From contig CANKAU010000005.1 in assembly GCA_947479915.1 (NCBI GenBank), positions 56,869 to 120,868 on the forward strand: 64,000 nt of DNA, read 5' to 3'. Position numbers and translations under genes: made by a program. This document shows positions 9,237 to 17,537 of this stretch, piece by piece (the first letter of the stretch is position 1; the number at the start of each line of letters is the position of its first letter). The notes under the pieces were generated by a model. That model saw only the letters and a list, made by a program, of their open reading frames with translations. It did no database searches and was not told the origin of the DNA. The stretch comes from Chloroflexota bacterium (GTDB taxonomy: Bacteria; Chloroflexota; Dehalococcoidia; UBA2979).

Positions 9237-11525
9237 ATGACCGCGACGCACGACGCTCCGGCTGGCAACTACCGCATCGTGGGCACCCGCCCGGTGCGCC
9301 CCGATGGGCTGGACAAGGTGACAGGACGCGCCGAGTACGGCGTGGACGCGCGCCCCACCGGCACCCTGTACGGCCATGTCCTGCGCAGCCCCCACGCCCA
9401 CGCGCGTATCAAGCGCATCGACACGTCGAAGGCGCTCGCGATGCCCGGCGTGCAGGCGGTAATCACCGCTGCCGATTTCCCGAAGGTCGAGCATCGCGTG
9501 ATCCAGACGATCCGCGGCCCGATCCCGATCGAGTGGACGCGCGAGGTGCTGATCGCCTCCGAGAAGGCGCTGTTCCGCGGCCAGGCCATCGCCGCTGTGG
9601 CCGCCTCCGACCCCCACCTCGCCGAGGACGCCGCGATGGCGATCGAGGTCGAGTACGAGGTGCTGCCGGCGGTCATGAGCATCGACGAGGCCGAGTCGGC
9701 TGACGCGCCGCTGCTCCACGACCCGGCGTTCACCGCGGACGTCCCCGGCCTCTTCGAGCCGGTGAACGGCCGTCAGACGAACCGCGCGCGCCAGTTGGAG
9801 ATCAAGCTGGGTGACGTCGCACAGGGCTTCGCCGAGTCTGAGGTGATCATCGAGCGGGAGTTCTCCACCTCGAGCGCGCACCAGGGCTACATCGAGCCGC
9901 ACACCGCGACGGCGCTCTGGAACCAGGAGGGGCACCTCACGATCTGGACCAGCACGCAGGGCGCCTTCGGCGTCCGCGACGCGACAGCCCCCCTCGTTGG
10001 CCTGCCGGTCTCGCGTGTGAAGGTCGTCCCGCTGGAGATCGGTGGCGGGTTCGGCGGCAAGCTCGTCGTCTACCTCGAGCCGCTCGTCGCACTGCTCTCG
10101 AAGAAGACCGGCCGCCCGGTCCACGCCACCATGTCGCGCACGGAGGTGTTCGAGGCCAGCGGGCCCACCTCAGCGTCGAAGACGCGCGTGAAGATCGGCG
10201 CGAAGCGTGACGGCACCCTCGTCGCTGCGGAGGTGCACCTCGCCTACGAGGCGGGGGCGTTCCCCGGCGCGCCGGTGCCCGGTGGCGCTCGCACGGCGCT
10301 CGCGCCCTACGACCTGCCGCATCACTACATCGAGGGCTACGAGGTCGTGGTGAACAAGCCGAAGGTCGCGTCCTACCGCGCCCCCGGTGCCAACCAGGCC
10401 GCGTTCGCGGTGGAGTCGGTCCTCGACGAGCTCGCCGAGCAGTTGAAGATCGACCCGCTCGAGATCCGCATGAAGAACGCCTCGAAGCAGGGCACCCGGC
10501 GCTCCGAGGGCGTCCCCCACGGCAACGTCGCCACGCACGAGGTGCTGAAGGCGGCGCAGGACAGCCCGCACTACCGCTCCGAGCTCCACGGCACGCACGT
10601 GGGCCGCGGCGTCGCCAGCGGCTACTGGTTCAACGGCGGCAACGACTCCGCTGCCTACGCGACGCTGAACAGCGACGGCACGGTCACGCTGGTGACCGGC
10701 TCGGTCGACATCGGCGGGCAGCGCGCGAGCCTCGCGATGCAGTTCGCCGAGACGATGGGCATGTGGTACGAGGACGTCGGGTCGTTCGTCGGGAACACCG
10801 AGTCGATTGGCTTCACCGCGAACACCGGCGGCAGTCGCACGACCTTCGCCACCGGCTGGGCCGTCTACGAGGCTGCTCAGGACATCAAGAAGCAGCTTGT
10901 GCAGCGCGCCGCCACCATCTGGACGGTCGACGCCTCCTCGGTCGCTTACGACGACGACGGCGTCATCCGCGGGCCGGAGGGCAAGCAGTTCACGCTGAAG
11001 GAGATCGCGGCGCAACTGAGCGCCACCGGCACGCAGGTGCAGGCGCACGCGGCGGTGAAGCCGGGTGGTGTCGGCGCGGCGCTGTCCACGCACATCTGTG
11101 ACGTCGAGGTGGACGTGGACACCGGCAAGGTGACCGTGCTCCGCTACACCGCCGTGCAGGACGTCGGCACTGCGATCCACCCCTCCTACGCCGAGGGACA
11201 GATCCAGGGCGGCGCGGTGCAGGGCATCGGCCAGGCGCTGCACGAGGAGTACGTCTACAACCGCGAGGGCACCATGCTGAACTCGAGCTTCCTCGACTAC
11301 CGCATGCCCGTGGCGAACGACCTCCCCGAGATCGAGACGATCCTCGTCGAGTCGCCGAACCCGGGTCACCCGTACGGTGTGCGCGGCGTCGGCGAGGTGC
11401 CCATCGTCCCGCCGCTCGCCGCGGTCGCGAACGCGATCTACGACGCGATCGGCATCCGCGTGCGGCACCTGCCCGCCTCGCCGACCCTGATCCTCGAGGA
11501 GCTGCTCGCCCGCGACGGCAAGTAG
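9237..11525 (+). CDS. Xanthine dehydrogenase-family molybdopterin-binding large subunit
   Basis: A 762-residue catalytic subunit of the molybdenum hydroxylase (aldehyde oxidase/xanthine dehydrogenase) family. It shows the entry motif RPDGLDKVTGRAEYG, the glycine-rich GGGFGGK, the YRAPGANQAAFAVES region, and a C-terminal GVGEVPIVPPLAA with the Glu expected at the active site. ATG at 9237 follows GAAGGG; in-frame ATGs exist upstream at 9201 and 9219. The FAD-binding and 2Fe-2S subunits that normally accompany it are not next to it. The substrate cannot be read from sequence. Confidence 0.9.
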   Translation: MTATHDAPAGNYRIVGTRPVRPDGLDKVTGRAEYGVDARPTGTLYGHVLRSPHAHARIKRIDTSKALAMPGVQAVITAADFPKVEHRVIQTIRGPIPIEWTREVLIASEKALFRGQAIAAVAASDPHLAEDAAMAIEVEYEVLPAVMSIDEAESADAPLLHDPAFTADVPGLFEPVNGRQTNRARQLEIKLGDVAQGFAESEVIIEREFSTSSAHQGYIEPHTATALWNQEGHLTIWTSTQGAFGVRDATAPLVGLPVSRVKVVPLEIGGGFGGKLVVYLEPLVALLSKKTGRPVHATMSRTEVFEASGPTSASKTRVKIGAKRDGTLVAAEVHLAYEAGAFPGAPVPGGARTALAPYDLPHHYIEGYEVVVNKPKVASYRAPGANQAAFAVESVLDELAEQLKIDPLEIRMKNASKQGTRRSEGVPHGNVATHEVLKAAQDSPHYRSELHGTHVGRGVASGYWFNGGNDSAAYATLNSDGTVTLVTGSVDIGGQRASLAMQFAETMGMWYEDVGSFVGNTESIGFTANTGGSRTTFATGWAVYEAAQDIKKQLVQRAATIWTVDASSVAYDDDGVIRGPEGKQFTLKEIAAQLSATGTQVQAHAAVKPGGVGAALSTHICDVEVDVDTGKVTVLRYTAVQDVGTAIHPSYAEGQIQGGAVQGIGQALHEEYVYNREGTMLNSSFLDYRMPVANDLPEIETILVESPNPGHPYGVRGVGEVPIVPPLAAVANAIYDAIGIRVRHLPASPTLILEELLARDGK

Positions 11526-11547
11526 CGGACGGCCGAAGGCAGACACG

Positions 11548-11578
11548 GAAGAGGGCGGGCCAAGGGCCCGCCCTCTTC
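11548..11578. terminator. Perfect 14-bp hairpin between convergent genes
   Basis: 11548-11561 pairs with 11565-11578 around an AAG loop, between the stop at 11525 (+) and the stop at 11622 (-). It is followed by GCGTTCTCGT, so there is only a weak U-rich tail. Confidence 0.8.
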
Positions 11579-11621
11579 GCGTTCTCGTATCCCGTGAGGC
11601 GGCCGCGGGGCCGCTCCGTGG

Positions 11622-12323
11622 TTACCTCGGGAACTGCACCTCGGACACCGTGGGGCTGATGTCCAGCGGGGCGCCGGTCAGCGCAGCGATCTCCTCGGGC
11701 GTCCACCCGGGGGCGTACTCCTCAAGGGTGAAGCGGCCGTTCTTGACCGAGAACACGCCGAGGTCCGTGAAGGCCATCGTGACGCCGGAGGGTGCGGTCA
11801 CTGGGAGCACGCAGTGCTCCAGGAGGCGCGGGGCGCCCTCGCGGGTCGTGTGCTCCATCATCACCCACACCTGCTGCGCGCAGGCGGCCAGGTCCATCGC
11901 GCCGCCGATGCCGCCCAGGTTGTCCCACTCGCCCATGCTGGTGCGCCAGTTGGCGAATGAGCCGTCCTGAGCGACCTCGTAGCAACCAAGGACGGTGACG
12001 TGGTTCATGCCGCGGCGGATCAGCGCGAACGAGTCCGCGTGGTGGACGATCGCGGCGCCCGGCACCAGGTCCACGAACTGGACGCCGGCGTTCACCACGT
12101 CCGGGTCCACGTCGTTGCCGGACAGGATGCCGCCGTAGCCGATGACGCCGTTCTCGGATGTGAAGACGATCTCCTGGTCCGGGTGGACATAACCACCGAC
12201 CATCGTCGGCATGCCGACGCCCAGGTTCACCAGCCAGCCCTTCGGGAAGCGGCGGGCGATGACGGCGGCGATGAAGTCGCGGCTCATCCGCTCCTTGCCG
12301 GCGATCGTGTGTGCCTCGGTCAT
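11622..12323 (-). CDS. CoA-transferase subunit B (family I)
   Basis: A 233-residue beta subunit of a 3-oxoacid/glutaconate-type family I CoA-transferase. The catalytic glutamate lies in the SENG motif (FTSENGVIGYGG near residue 58). The family segments NLGVGMPT and the GGAMDLAACAQQVWV stretch are also visible. The ATG at 12323 sits 26 bases downstream of the alpha-subunit gene's stop, so the two are an operon. The acyl substrate cannot be assigned; ScoAB, AtoDA and CatIJ share this arrangement. Confidence 0.9.
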   Translation of the reverse strand: MTEAHTIAGKERMSRDFIAAVIARRFPKGWLVNLGVGMPTMVGGYVHPDQEIVFTSENGVIGYGGILSGNDVDPDVVNAGVQFVDLVPGAAIVHHADSFALIRRGMNHVTVLGCYEVAQDGSFANWRTSMGEWDNLGGIGGAMDLAACAQQVWVMMEHTTREGAPRLLEHCVLPVTAPSGVTMAFTDLGVFSVKNGRFTLEEYAPGWTPEEIAALTGAPLDISPTVSEVQFPR

Positions 12324-12349
12324 GGGTGCTCCTCTCGAGGTCGCTGGGA

Positions 12350-13075
12350 CTAGGCGCGCGGGACGTCGCGGAAGAAACCGTCCGGGGGAATCTGGACGAG
12401 CTTCTCGATCACGACGCCGGGCGTGTGGATCTGGTCGGGCGGCAGTTCGCCGGCCGGGACGATCGGGTTCTCGACCTCGACGATGGTGTGCTTCGCACCC
12501 ATCGCGAAGATCGGGTTGAAGTTCCGCGCAGCGAGCCGAAAGATGAGGTTGCCCGCAGTATCTGCCTTCCACGCGCGGATGAAGGCGTAGTCCGCGAAGA
12601 TCGCCTCCTCCATCACGTAGGTGCGGCCGTTGAAGTCGCGGTGCTCCTTGCCCGTGGCGGTCAGCGTGCCGACGCCGGCCGGGGTGTAGAACGCCGGGAT
12701 GCCGGCGCCGCCCGCGCGCACGCGCTCCGCAAGGGTGCCCTGCGGCACCAGTTCGGCCTCCATCTTGCCGGTGCGGATCATCTCGGCGGCGATGGACTGC
12801 TGCGAGGGGTGCGTGGGAGCAGTGAACGCGGCCGTCACCTTCCGCACCCGCCCCTGGGCGATCAGGTCGCCCAGCGACTTGCGGCCGTCCGTAGCGGCGC
12901 TGGGGAAGCCCACACCGTTCACCACGGCGTGGATGTCCTTCACCGAGGTGTTGAACAGCGCGGTCAGGAGGTTGTGCGGCGTGCCGGGGCCGAATCCCGG
13001 TACCAGGAGCTGGATCCCGTCGGGAATGTCCGAGACGGCCTCCGCCATGCTGTTGCAGATGATCGGTCGCGCCAT
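12350..13075 (-). CDS. CoA-transferase subunit A (family I)
   Basis: A 241-residue alpha subunit pairing with the following B-subunit gene. The N-terminal glycine-rich CoA-binding loop appears as VPGFGPGTPHNLL. The family segments GGAGIPAFYTPAGVGT and YVMEEAIFADYAFIRAWKAD are clear. ATG at 13075 has GGGGAG six bases upstream. It is divergent from the cupin gene at 13249. The heterodimer probably activates a carboxylic acid by CoA transfer. Confidence 0.9.
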   Translation of the reverse strand: MARPIICNSMAEAVSDIPDGIQLLVPGFGPGTPHNLLTALFNTSVKDIHAVVNGVGFPSAATDGRKSLGDLIAQGRVRKVTAAFTAPTHPSQQSIAAEMIRTGKMEAELVPQGTLAERVRAGGAGIPAFYTPAGVGTLTATGKEHRDFNGRTYVMEEAIFADYAFIRAWKADTAGNLIFRLAARNFNPIFAMGAKHTIVEVENPIVPAGELPPDQIHTPGVVIEKLVQIPPDGFFRDVPRA

Positions 13076-13248
13076 ACGACTCCCCTCGGATGCGACAGGC
13101 TTGAGCCAGCGCAACGATACGGCGATGCTTCCCACGGCCTCCCGACTTGCGGGAAGGGCGTCGCATTGTTATCCAACGCCGCAAGGCGTAGCAATACATT
13201 CGGTGATATCCGGGTCAACACCCGGTGTGAGCGAGAGGAAGATACCCC

Positions 13249-13611
13249 ATGGGCGTCAAGGTCCTGCGATCGAACGAGGGCGACAGCATCAACCGGACGG
13301 GCGACGCGATTTTCATCGGTGAAGTCCGCGCGCGGAACCTGGCCGAGGGCTCCCAGGACGTGGTGGCCTCCGTGGTCCAGTTCGCCGCGGGCGCCCACAC
13401 CAAGATGCACCGCCACACCAGCGACCAGATGCTGCTGGTGCTCAGCGGGATCGGCAAGGTGGGTGACGCCGAGGGTGATCACGTGATCGGCACGGGCGAC
13501 TCCGCGCTGATCTTGGCCGGCACGGACCACTGGCACGGCGCCGGCGACACCGGCTCGCCGATGACCCACCTGTCCGTCATGCGCGGCGATAGCCAGTCCA
13601 CCGTCCTCTAG
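13249..13611 (+). CDS. Small cupin-domain protein
   Basis: A 120-residue single cupin barrel. The first motif has two His (MHRHTSDQ, with Gln where a Glu is common). The second motif contributes DHWHGAG. This is a likely metal site, but the function is unknown; small cupins often act on or bind small carboxylates. The gene is transcribed divergently from the CoA-transferase pair and is followed by a strong terminator, so it is probably a single-gene unit. Confidence 0.8.
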   Translation: MGVKVLRSNEGDSINRTGDAIFIGEVRARNLAEGSQDVVASVVQFAAGAHTKMHRHTSDQMLLVLSGIGKVGDAEGDHVIGTGDSALILAGTDHWHGAGDTGSPMTHLSVMRGDSQSTVL

Positions 13612-13682
13612 CCCGTCGCATGCGGCCGGTTGGCCGCAGGCGTCGAGGTCAGCGGGCGCGTAGCCCGCAGCGGGTGCACGCT

Positions 13683-13715
13683 GGAGGGGCCGAGGCTCAT
13701 CGCCTCGGCCCCTCC
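13683..13715 (+). terminator. 13-bp hairpin after the cupin gene
   Basis: GGAGGGGCCGAGG (13683-13695) pairs perfectly with 13703-13715 across a 7-base loop, followed by GTTTCTCC. This is one of the few hairpins here with a short T-rich tail. Confidence 0.75.
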
Positions 13716-13757
13716 GTTTCTCCGTAGTGCGCGGCGAACAGGCAGGACAGCCCCCGG

Positions 13758-15209
13758 ATGGCCATCACCTCCAGCGAGTCGGGTCCGCTCGCAACCTCTC
13801 CCGGCGCGGGCGTCGCCACGCCGCCGAACCCTCGACGGCACGTGATCTTCGCGCTGCTCGCGACGTCCATGCTCATCTTCAATGCGCAGTTCGGCATGGT
13901 GTCGGTGGCGCTCGGCCCGCTGACGGCTGACCTAAACGCGCCGCTGCGCTGGAGCGGCTGGGTCGTCACCGTCTTCATGCTCGCGCTGGTGGTCTCGATG
14001 CCCGTCGCGGGGCGCCTCGCCGAGCGCTTCGGCGCCCGCACGATGTTCGTGGTCGGCTTCGCGCTCTTCTCGGTCGCCTCGATCGGCTGTGCGTTCGCGC
14101 CCAACATCTACTGGCTGATCCTCGCGCGCGCGCTGCAAGGGGCCGCGGGCGGGAGCCTACAGCCGGCCGGCACGAGCATGATCGGCGAGGCGTACCAGGG
14201 CCAGAGCCGCACCCGTGCGATCGGCATGTACTCCTCGATGATGCCGTTCGCCGCCGTCTTCGGGCCGGCGGTCGGCGGGATCGTGGTGGAGTGGTACGGC
14301 TGGCGGACGACGTTCGGGATGAACGCGCCGGCGGGGCTGATCGCCTGCGCGCTGGCGCTGGTGATCCTGCCCGCAGGCGCGAGGCGTCCGATCCAGCGGC
14401 TCGACTTCCTCGGCATTGCGCTCATCGGCATCACGATCACGGCGCTGGTCTACGCGCTGACCGAACTCGGCCAGCATTCCGTCACCCCGGACGCGCGCGT
14501 GGTCGCTGCGGCGCTGCTCACCTTCGTCGTCGGCGCGGTCGTGCTGGTGCTGCACGAACGGCGCACGCCCTCCCCGGTGCTCGACCTCGACCTGCTGAGT
14601 CGCCGGCCGTTCATCGCGACGAACATCCTGTCGCTGTGCTTCGGCGCGGGGTGGATGGGCGTCGTGTCGATCGTGCCCCTGTTCGCGCAGCTCGCGTACG
14701 GCATCGGCGTGGCGCAGAGCGGCGCGCTCGCCGCGCCTCGAGGGGTACTGATGGTCGCCTGCTCGGCGATCTCGTCGCTGCTGGTCTACCGCACCGGCTT
14801 CAAGATGCCGATCCTGATCGGGCTGGTGGGGCTCGGGTCGTCGCTGATCGTGCTGGGGCTCGGGCTGCACGACGTCAGCCTCGTCGGGATCCGCTTCGGT
14901 GACTTCTGGTGGCTGATGCTCGTGATCGGCTCCGCCGGCCTGTTCTTCGGCTTTGCGAACCCGTCGCTCAACAACGCGGGGATCGAGGTCGCGCCGGATC
15001 GCATCGCCGCGATCGTCGGGCTGCGCGGCATGTTCAACAACCTCGGCGGCACGCTGGGCGTCGCCGTCGCGGTGCTGATCGCGTCGAGGACCGCGGACAC
15101 CGTCGTGGGGCTGCGGACCGCGTACTACGTCCTCGGCGGCCTCGTCATCGCGGCGGCGGTCTTCGTGCCGTGGGTGCCGGAGCTGACCCGCGGGCGTCGA
15201 GGCAAGTAG
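13758..15209 (+). CDS. MFS drug-efflux-type transporter (DHA2, 14 TM)
   Basis: A 483-residue major facilitator of the EmrB/QacA type. About 14 hydrophobic helices are visible. The loop 2-3 motif reads GRLAERFGARTMF and the helix 5 motif C region reads FGPAVGGIVVEWYGWR, both characteristic of drug:H+ antiporters. It should export lipophilic compounds from the membrane or cytoplasm. No regulator or EmrA-type adaptor is adjacent. The start ATG at 13758 lies 50 bases after the cupin terminator. Confidence 0.88.
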   Translation: MAITSSESGPLATSPGAGVATPPNPRRHVIFALLATSMLIFNAQFGMVSVALGPLTADLNAPLRWSGWVVTVFMLALVVSMPVAGRLAERFGARTMFVVGFALFSVASIGCAFAPNIYWLILARALQGAAGGSLQPAGTSMIGEAYQGQSRTRAIGMYSSMMPFAAVFGPAVGGIVVEWYGWRTTFGMNAPAGLIACALALVILPAGARRPIQRLDFLGIALIGITITALVYALTELGQHSVTPDARVVAAALLTFVVGAVVLVLHERRTPSPVLDLDLLSRRPFIATNILSLCFGAGWMGVVSIVPLFAQLAYGIGVAQSGALAAPRGVLMVACSAISSLLVYRTGFKMPILIGLVGLGSSLIVLGLGLHDVSLVGIRFGDFWWLMLVIGSAGLFFGFANPSLNNAGIEVAPDRIAAIVGLRGMFNNLGGTLGVAVAVLIASRTADTVVGLRTAYYVLGGLVIAAAVFVPWVPELTRGRRGK

Positions 15210-15229
15210 CCGCCCCGGGGCGGGGCTAC
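15206..15229. terminator. Short hairpin spanning two convergent stop codons
   Basis: GTAGCC-GCCCC pairs with GGGGC-GGGCTAC with one bulged G. It covers the stop codons of both convergent genes (15209 and 15226), which leaves only 16 bases between them. It is weaker than the other hairpins. Confidence 0.4.
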
Positions 15230-16587
15230 GGGATCCGCAGCGACTGCCCGACCACGATCACGTTCGCGTTCGACAGTCCGTTCACGGCGATGATGCGCGC
15301 GCTGGTGGTGTTCCAGCGCTCTGCCAGGGCGCCCACGCTGTCACCCGGCTGGATCGTGTACGCCCCACCGGGCGGGGTGACGTTCGCTATCGGCGAGATC
15401 GTCGGGATCGAGATCGGCGCACCAGCACCTCGAGGGATCACCAGCGTCTGTCCCACGACCAGCAGGTTCACGTCGGCCACCCCGTTGGTCGAGGCGATCG
15501 CCTCGACGCTCGTGTTCCAGGCCGCCGCGAGGCTCCCCGCCGTGTCGCCGAGGCGTACCACGTAGGAGCGTGGCCGGGGCGGCGTCGCCTTCAGCAGTTC
15601 GAGGACGCGCGGGGAGGTGGTGCCGAGGCGCCACACGGAGAGCGACTCCGCGTCGCGCGCGTAGGACTCGCTGATGAACTGGCCCCACGCGCCGGTGTCC
15701 GCGATCAGGCCGGGACCGATCGGGTGGATCGGTAGCCCGAACGATCCGAGCTTCCTCGCCGCGGTGTCGAGGGCGAAGAGCGGCGTCACGCCGCTCGCGC
15801 CGGGATCGGCGCCCGCCTGCCGGTACTTCACGACGTTGGGCGGGGTGCCGAAGTCGCTCCAGTAGACCTGCGGAGCGATCGCGTTCGCGGCGGCGGCGAA
15901 CTCCTTCAGCGGGATGCGGTCGATTTCCCACGGACGCGCATCGATGGTGATCATCAGCGTCGCGTCGGGCTGTGCTTGCCGGAGCCATCCCGTGTATTGG
16001 AGTGCCTGTACCTGCGACCCGCGCCAGAAGCCGGAGTATGACTCGAGGTCGATCGACAGGCTGCGCGCGCCGGCCTGCAGCACGGACGCAGCCATGCTGG
16101 ACTCGCGCGCGGGGTCGACGCCCTGCACCACGCACCACGCGTGGAACGGCACGCCGCCGGCCTCGAAGAAGCTCGCGAGCTGCGCGATGCGCTGCGGGCC
16201 GCTGACGGCGTTGCGACTGGTGTCGTATTTCGACATCCACTCCACGCCGTCGTGCGTCTTGAGGGCGATGCCGAGGCCGTAGGCCGCGAGCACCTCGCGG
16301 ATGCGCTCGGGCTCGCCGTCCTGGTTGAACTGCCACACCCACGCGAGGTGGTTCGCCGGGAGCACGCCACCGAAGCGCGCAGCAGGCAGAACTGCCGGTG
16401 CCGAGGTGCCGATGGCCGGCGCGCTGGTGCTGGCGCCGACGAGTGGGCGCAGCGCCAGTGCCGCCGCGCTTCCCGCTGCTCCCGCGATGAATCGACGTCG
16501 GGACGCTGCGCGCTCGAACATGTGGCCTGCCTTGCGGTGCCCGCCGGAGTTGCGAGCATCATAGGGATCGCTCAGGTGCCGTTTCAT
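15226..16587 (-). CDS. Tat-exported protein with TIM-barrel-like domain and two LysM repeats
   Basis: A secreted or wall-bound protein. A twin-arginine signal (SRRRFIAGAAG then a hydrophobic stretch) is followed by a roughly 250-residue domain with conserved acidic patches (SIDLESYSGFW, MITIDARPWE). These resemble a glycoside-hydrolase or peptidoglycan-hydrolase barrel, but I do not recognise the exact family. Two LysM repeats close the protein (YVVRLGDTAGSLAAAWN and YTIQPGDSVGALAERWN), implying binding to N-acetylglucosamine polymers. The start is either the ATG at 16587 or the ATG at 16521, which puts the twin arginines nearer the N terminus; neither has a strong SD. Confidence 0.8.
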   Translation of the reverse strand: MKRHLSDPYDARNSGGHRKAGHMFERAASRRRFIAGAAGSAAALALRPLVGASTSAPAIGTSAPAVLPAARFGGVLPANHLAWVWQFNQDGEPERIREVLAAYGLGIALKTHDGVEWMSKYDTSRNAVSGPQRIAQLASFFEAGGVPFHAWCVVQGVDPARESSMAASVLQAGARSLSIDLESYSGFWRGSQVQALQYTGWLRQAQPDATLMITIDARPWEIDRIPLKEFAAAANAIAPQVYWSDFGTPPNVVKYRQAGADPGASGVTPLFALDTAARKLGSFGLPIHPIGPGLIADTGAWGQFISESYARDAESLSVWRLGTTSPRVLELLKATPPRPRSYVVRLGDTAGSLAAAWNTSVEAIASTNGVADVNLLVVGQTLVIPRGAGAPISIPTISPIANVTPPGGAYTIQPGDSVGALAERWNTTSARIIAVNGLSNANVIVVGQSLRIP

Positions 16588-16721
16588 TGCGAGGAGGTCC
16601 TCAACGTCGCTTTCGCACGCGACATGAGGAACTTCGGTGATGAATGAACGCTATTATTCCGCCACGCGTTCGCCACACTCGGTGACGGGCGCTCCGGTCG
16701 TGCCGAGCGAGGGGGTGAGCG

Positions 16722-17513
16722 ATGCGATGGTGCCGCTTCCAGTGGGGCCAGAACCAGCCGACGTACGGCCTCGTGGAGGGTGACCAGGTGGTCGCTGTCG
16801 AGGGATCGCCGTTCGGTGAGCATCGGCGCACCTTCGAGACGCACCCTCTGGCGGACGTGCGGCTGCTGGTGCCGGTGGTGCCGCCGGTGTTTTACGCAGC
16901 GGGCGTGAACTTCCGCGAGCACATCACCGAAATGGCGAAGATCCGCGCGGTCGATCCCACGTTCCCGCCGAATGCGGACGTCGGCTACCGGGCGAACAAC
17001 GCGCTGATCGCCGACGGCGAGCGCATCGTCATCCCGCACGACGCCACCGAGCAGGTGCAGTACGAGGGCGAGCTGGTGGTGGTGTTCGGGAAGCCGTGCC
17101 ACCGCGTGTCCGAGGCTGAAGCACTCGACTACGTCCTCGGTTACACCATCGGCAACGACGTCAGCGAGCGCTCGTGGCAGCGCGACGATCGCACGCTCTG
17201 GCGCGCGAAGAACACCGACACGTTCAAGCCGATGGGGCCGTGGATCGAGACCGAAATCACGGAGCCGGACGACCTGAAGGTGACGATTCGCCTGAACGGC
17301 CGCGAGGTGTACACGTACGGCATCGGCGACGCCATCTTCAGCGTGCGCCACTACATCAGCCGCATGAGCCAGTACATGACGCTCATGCCCGGCGATGTGC
17401 TGTGGATGGGCACCGACGGCCCGACTGAGAACATGAAGGACGGCGACGTCGTGGAGATCGAGGTCCCCGGCATCGGCGTGCTGCGTAACCCGGTCGTGCG
17501 CGAGCGCGTCTAG
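16722..17513 (+). CDS. Fumarylacetoacetate hydrolase (FAH) family protein
   Basis: A 263-residue FAH-fold enzyme that would cleave C-C bonds or hydrate acyl-pyruvate-type intermediates of aromatic degradation. The metal-binding acidic residues appear in VQYEGELVVVFG and GNDVSERSWQ; KNTDTFKPMGPW and GDVLWMGTDG are family hallmarks. The N-terminal part (residues 1-60) is the short domain typical of the hydratase/isomerase group. It stands alone between two minus-strand genes, so its pathway is not shown by context. Confidence 0.88.
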   Translation: MRWCRFQWGQNQPTYGLVEGDQVVAVEGSPFGEHRRTFETHPLADVRLLVPVVPPVFYAAGVNFREHITEMAKIRAVDPTFPPNADVGYRANNALIADGERIVIPHDATEQVQYEGELVVVFGKPCHRVSEAEALDYVLGYTIGNDVSERSWQRDDRTLWRAKNTDTFKPMGPWIETEITEPDDLKVTIRLNGREVYTYGIGDAIFSVRHYISRMSQYMTLMPGDVLWMGTDGPTENMKDGDVVEIEVPGIGVLRNPVVRERV

Positions 17514-17537
17514 CGCCGGCGCCGTCTCACGCGGCCG

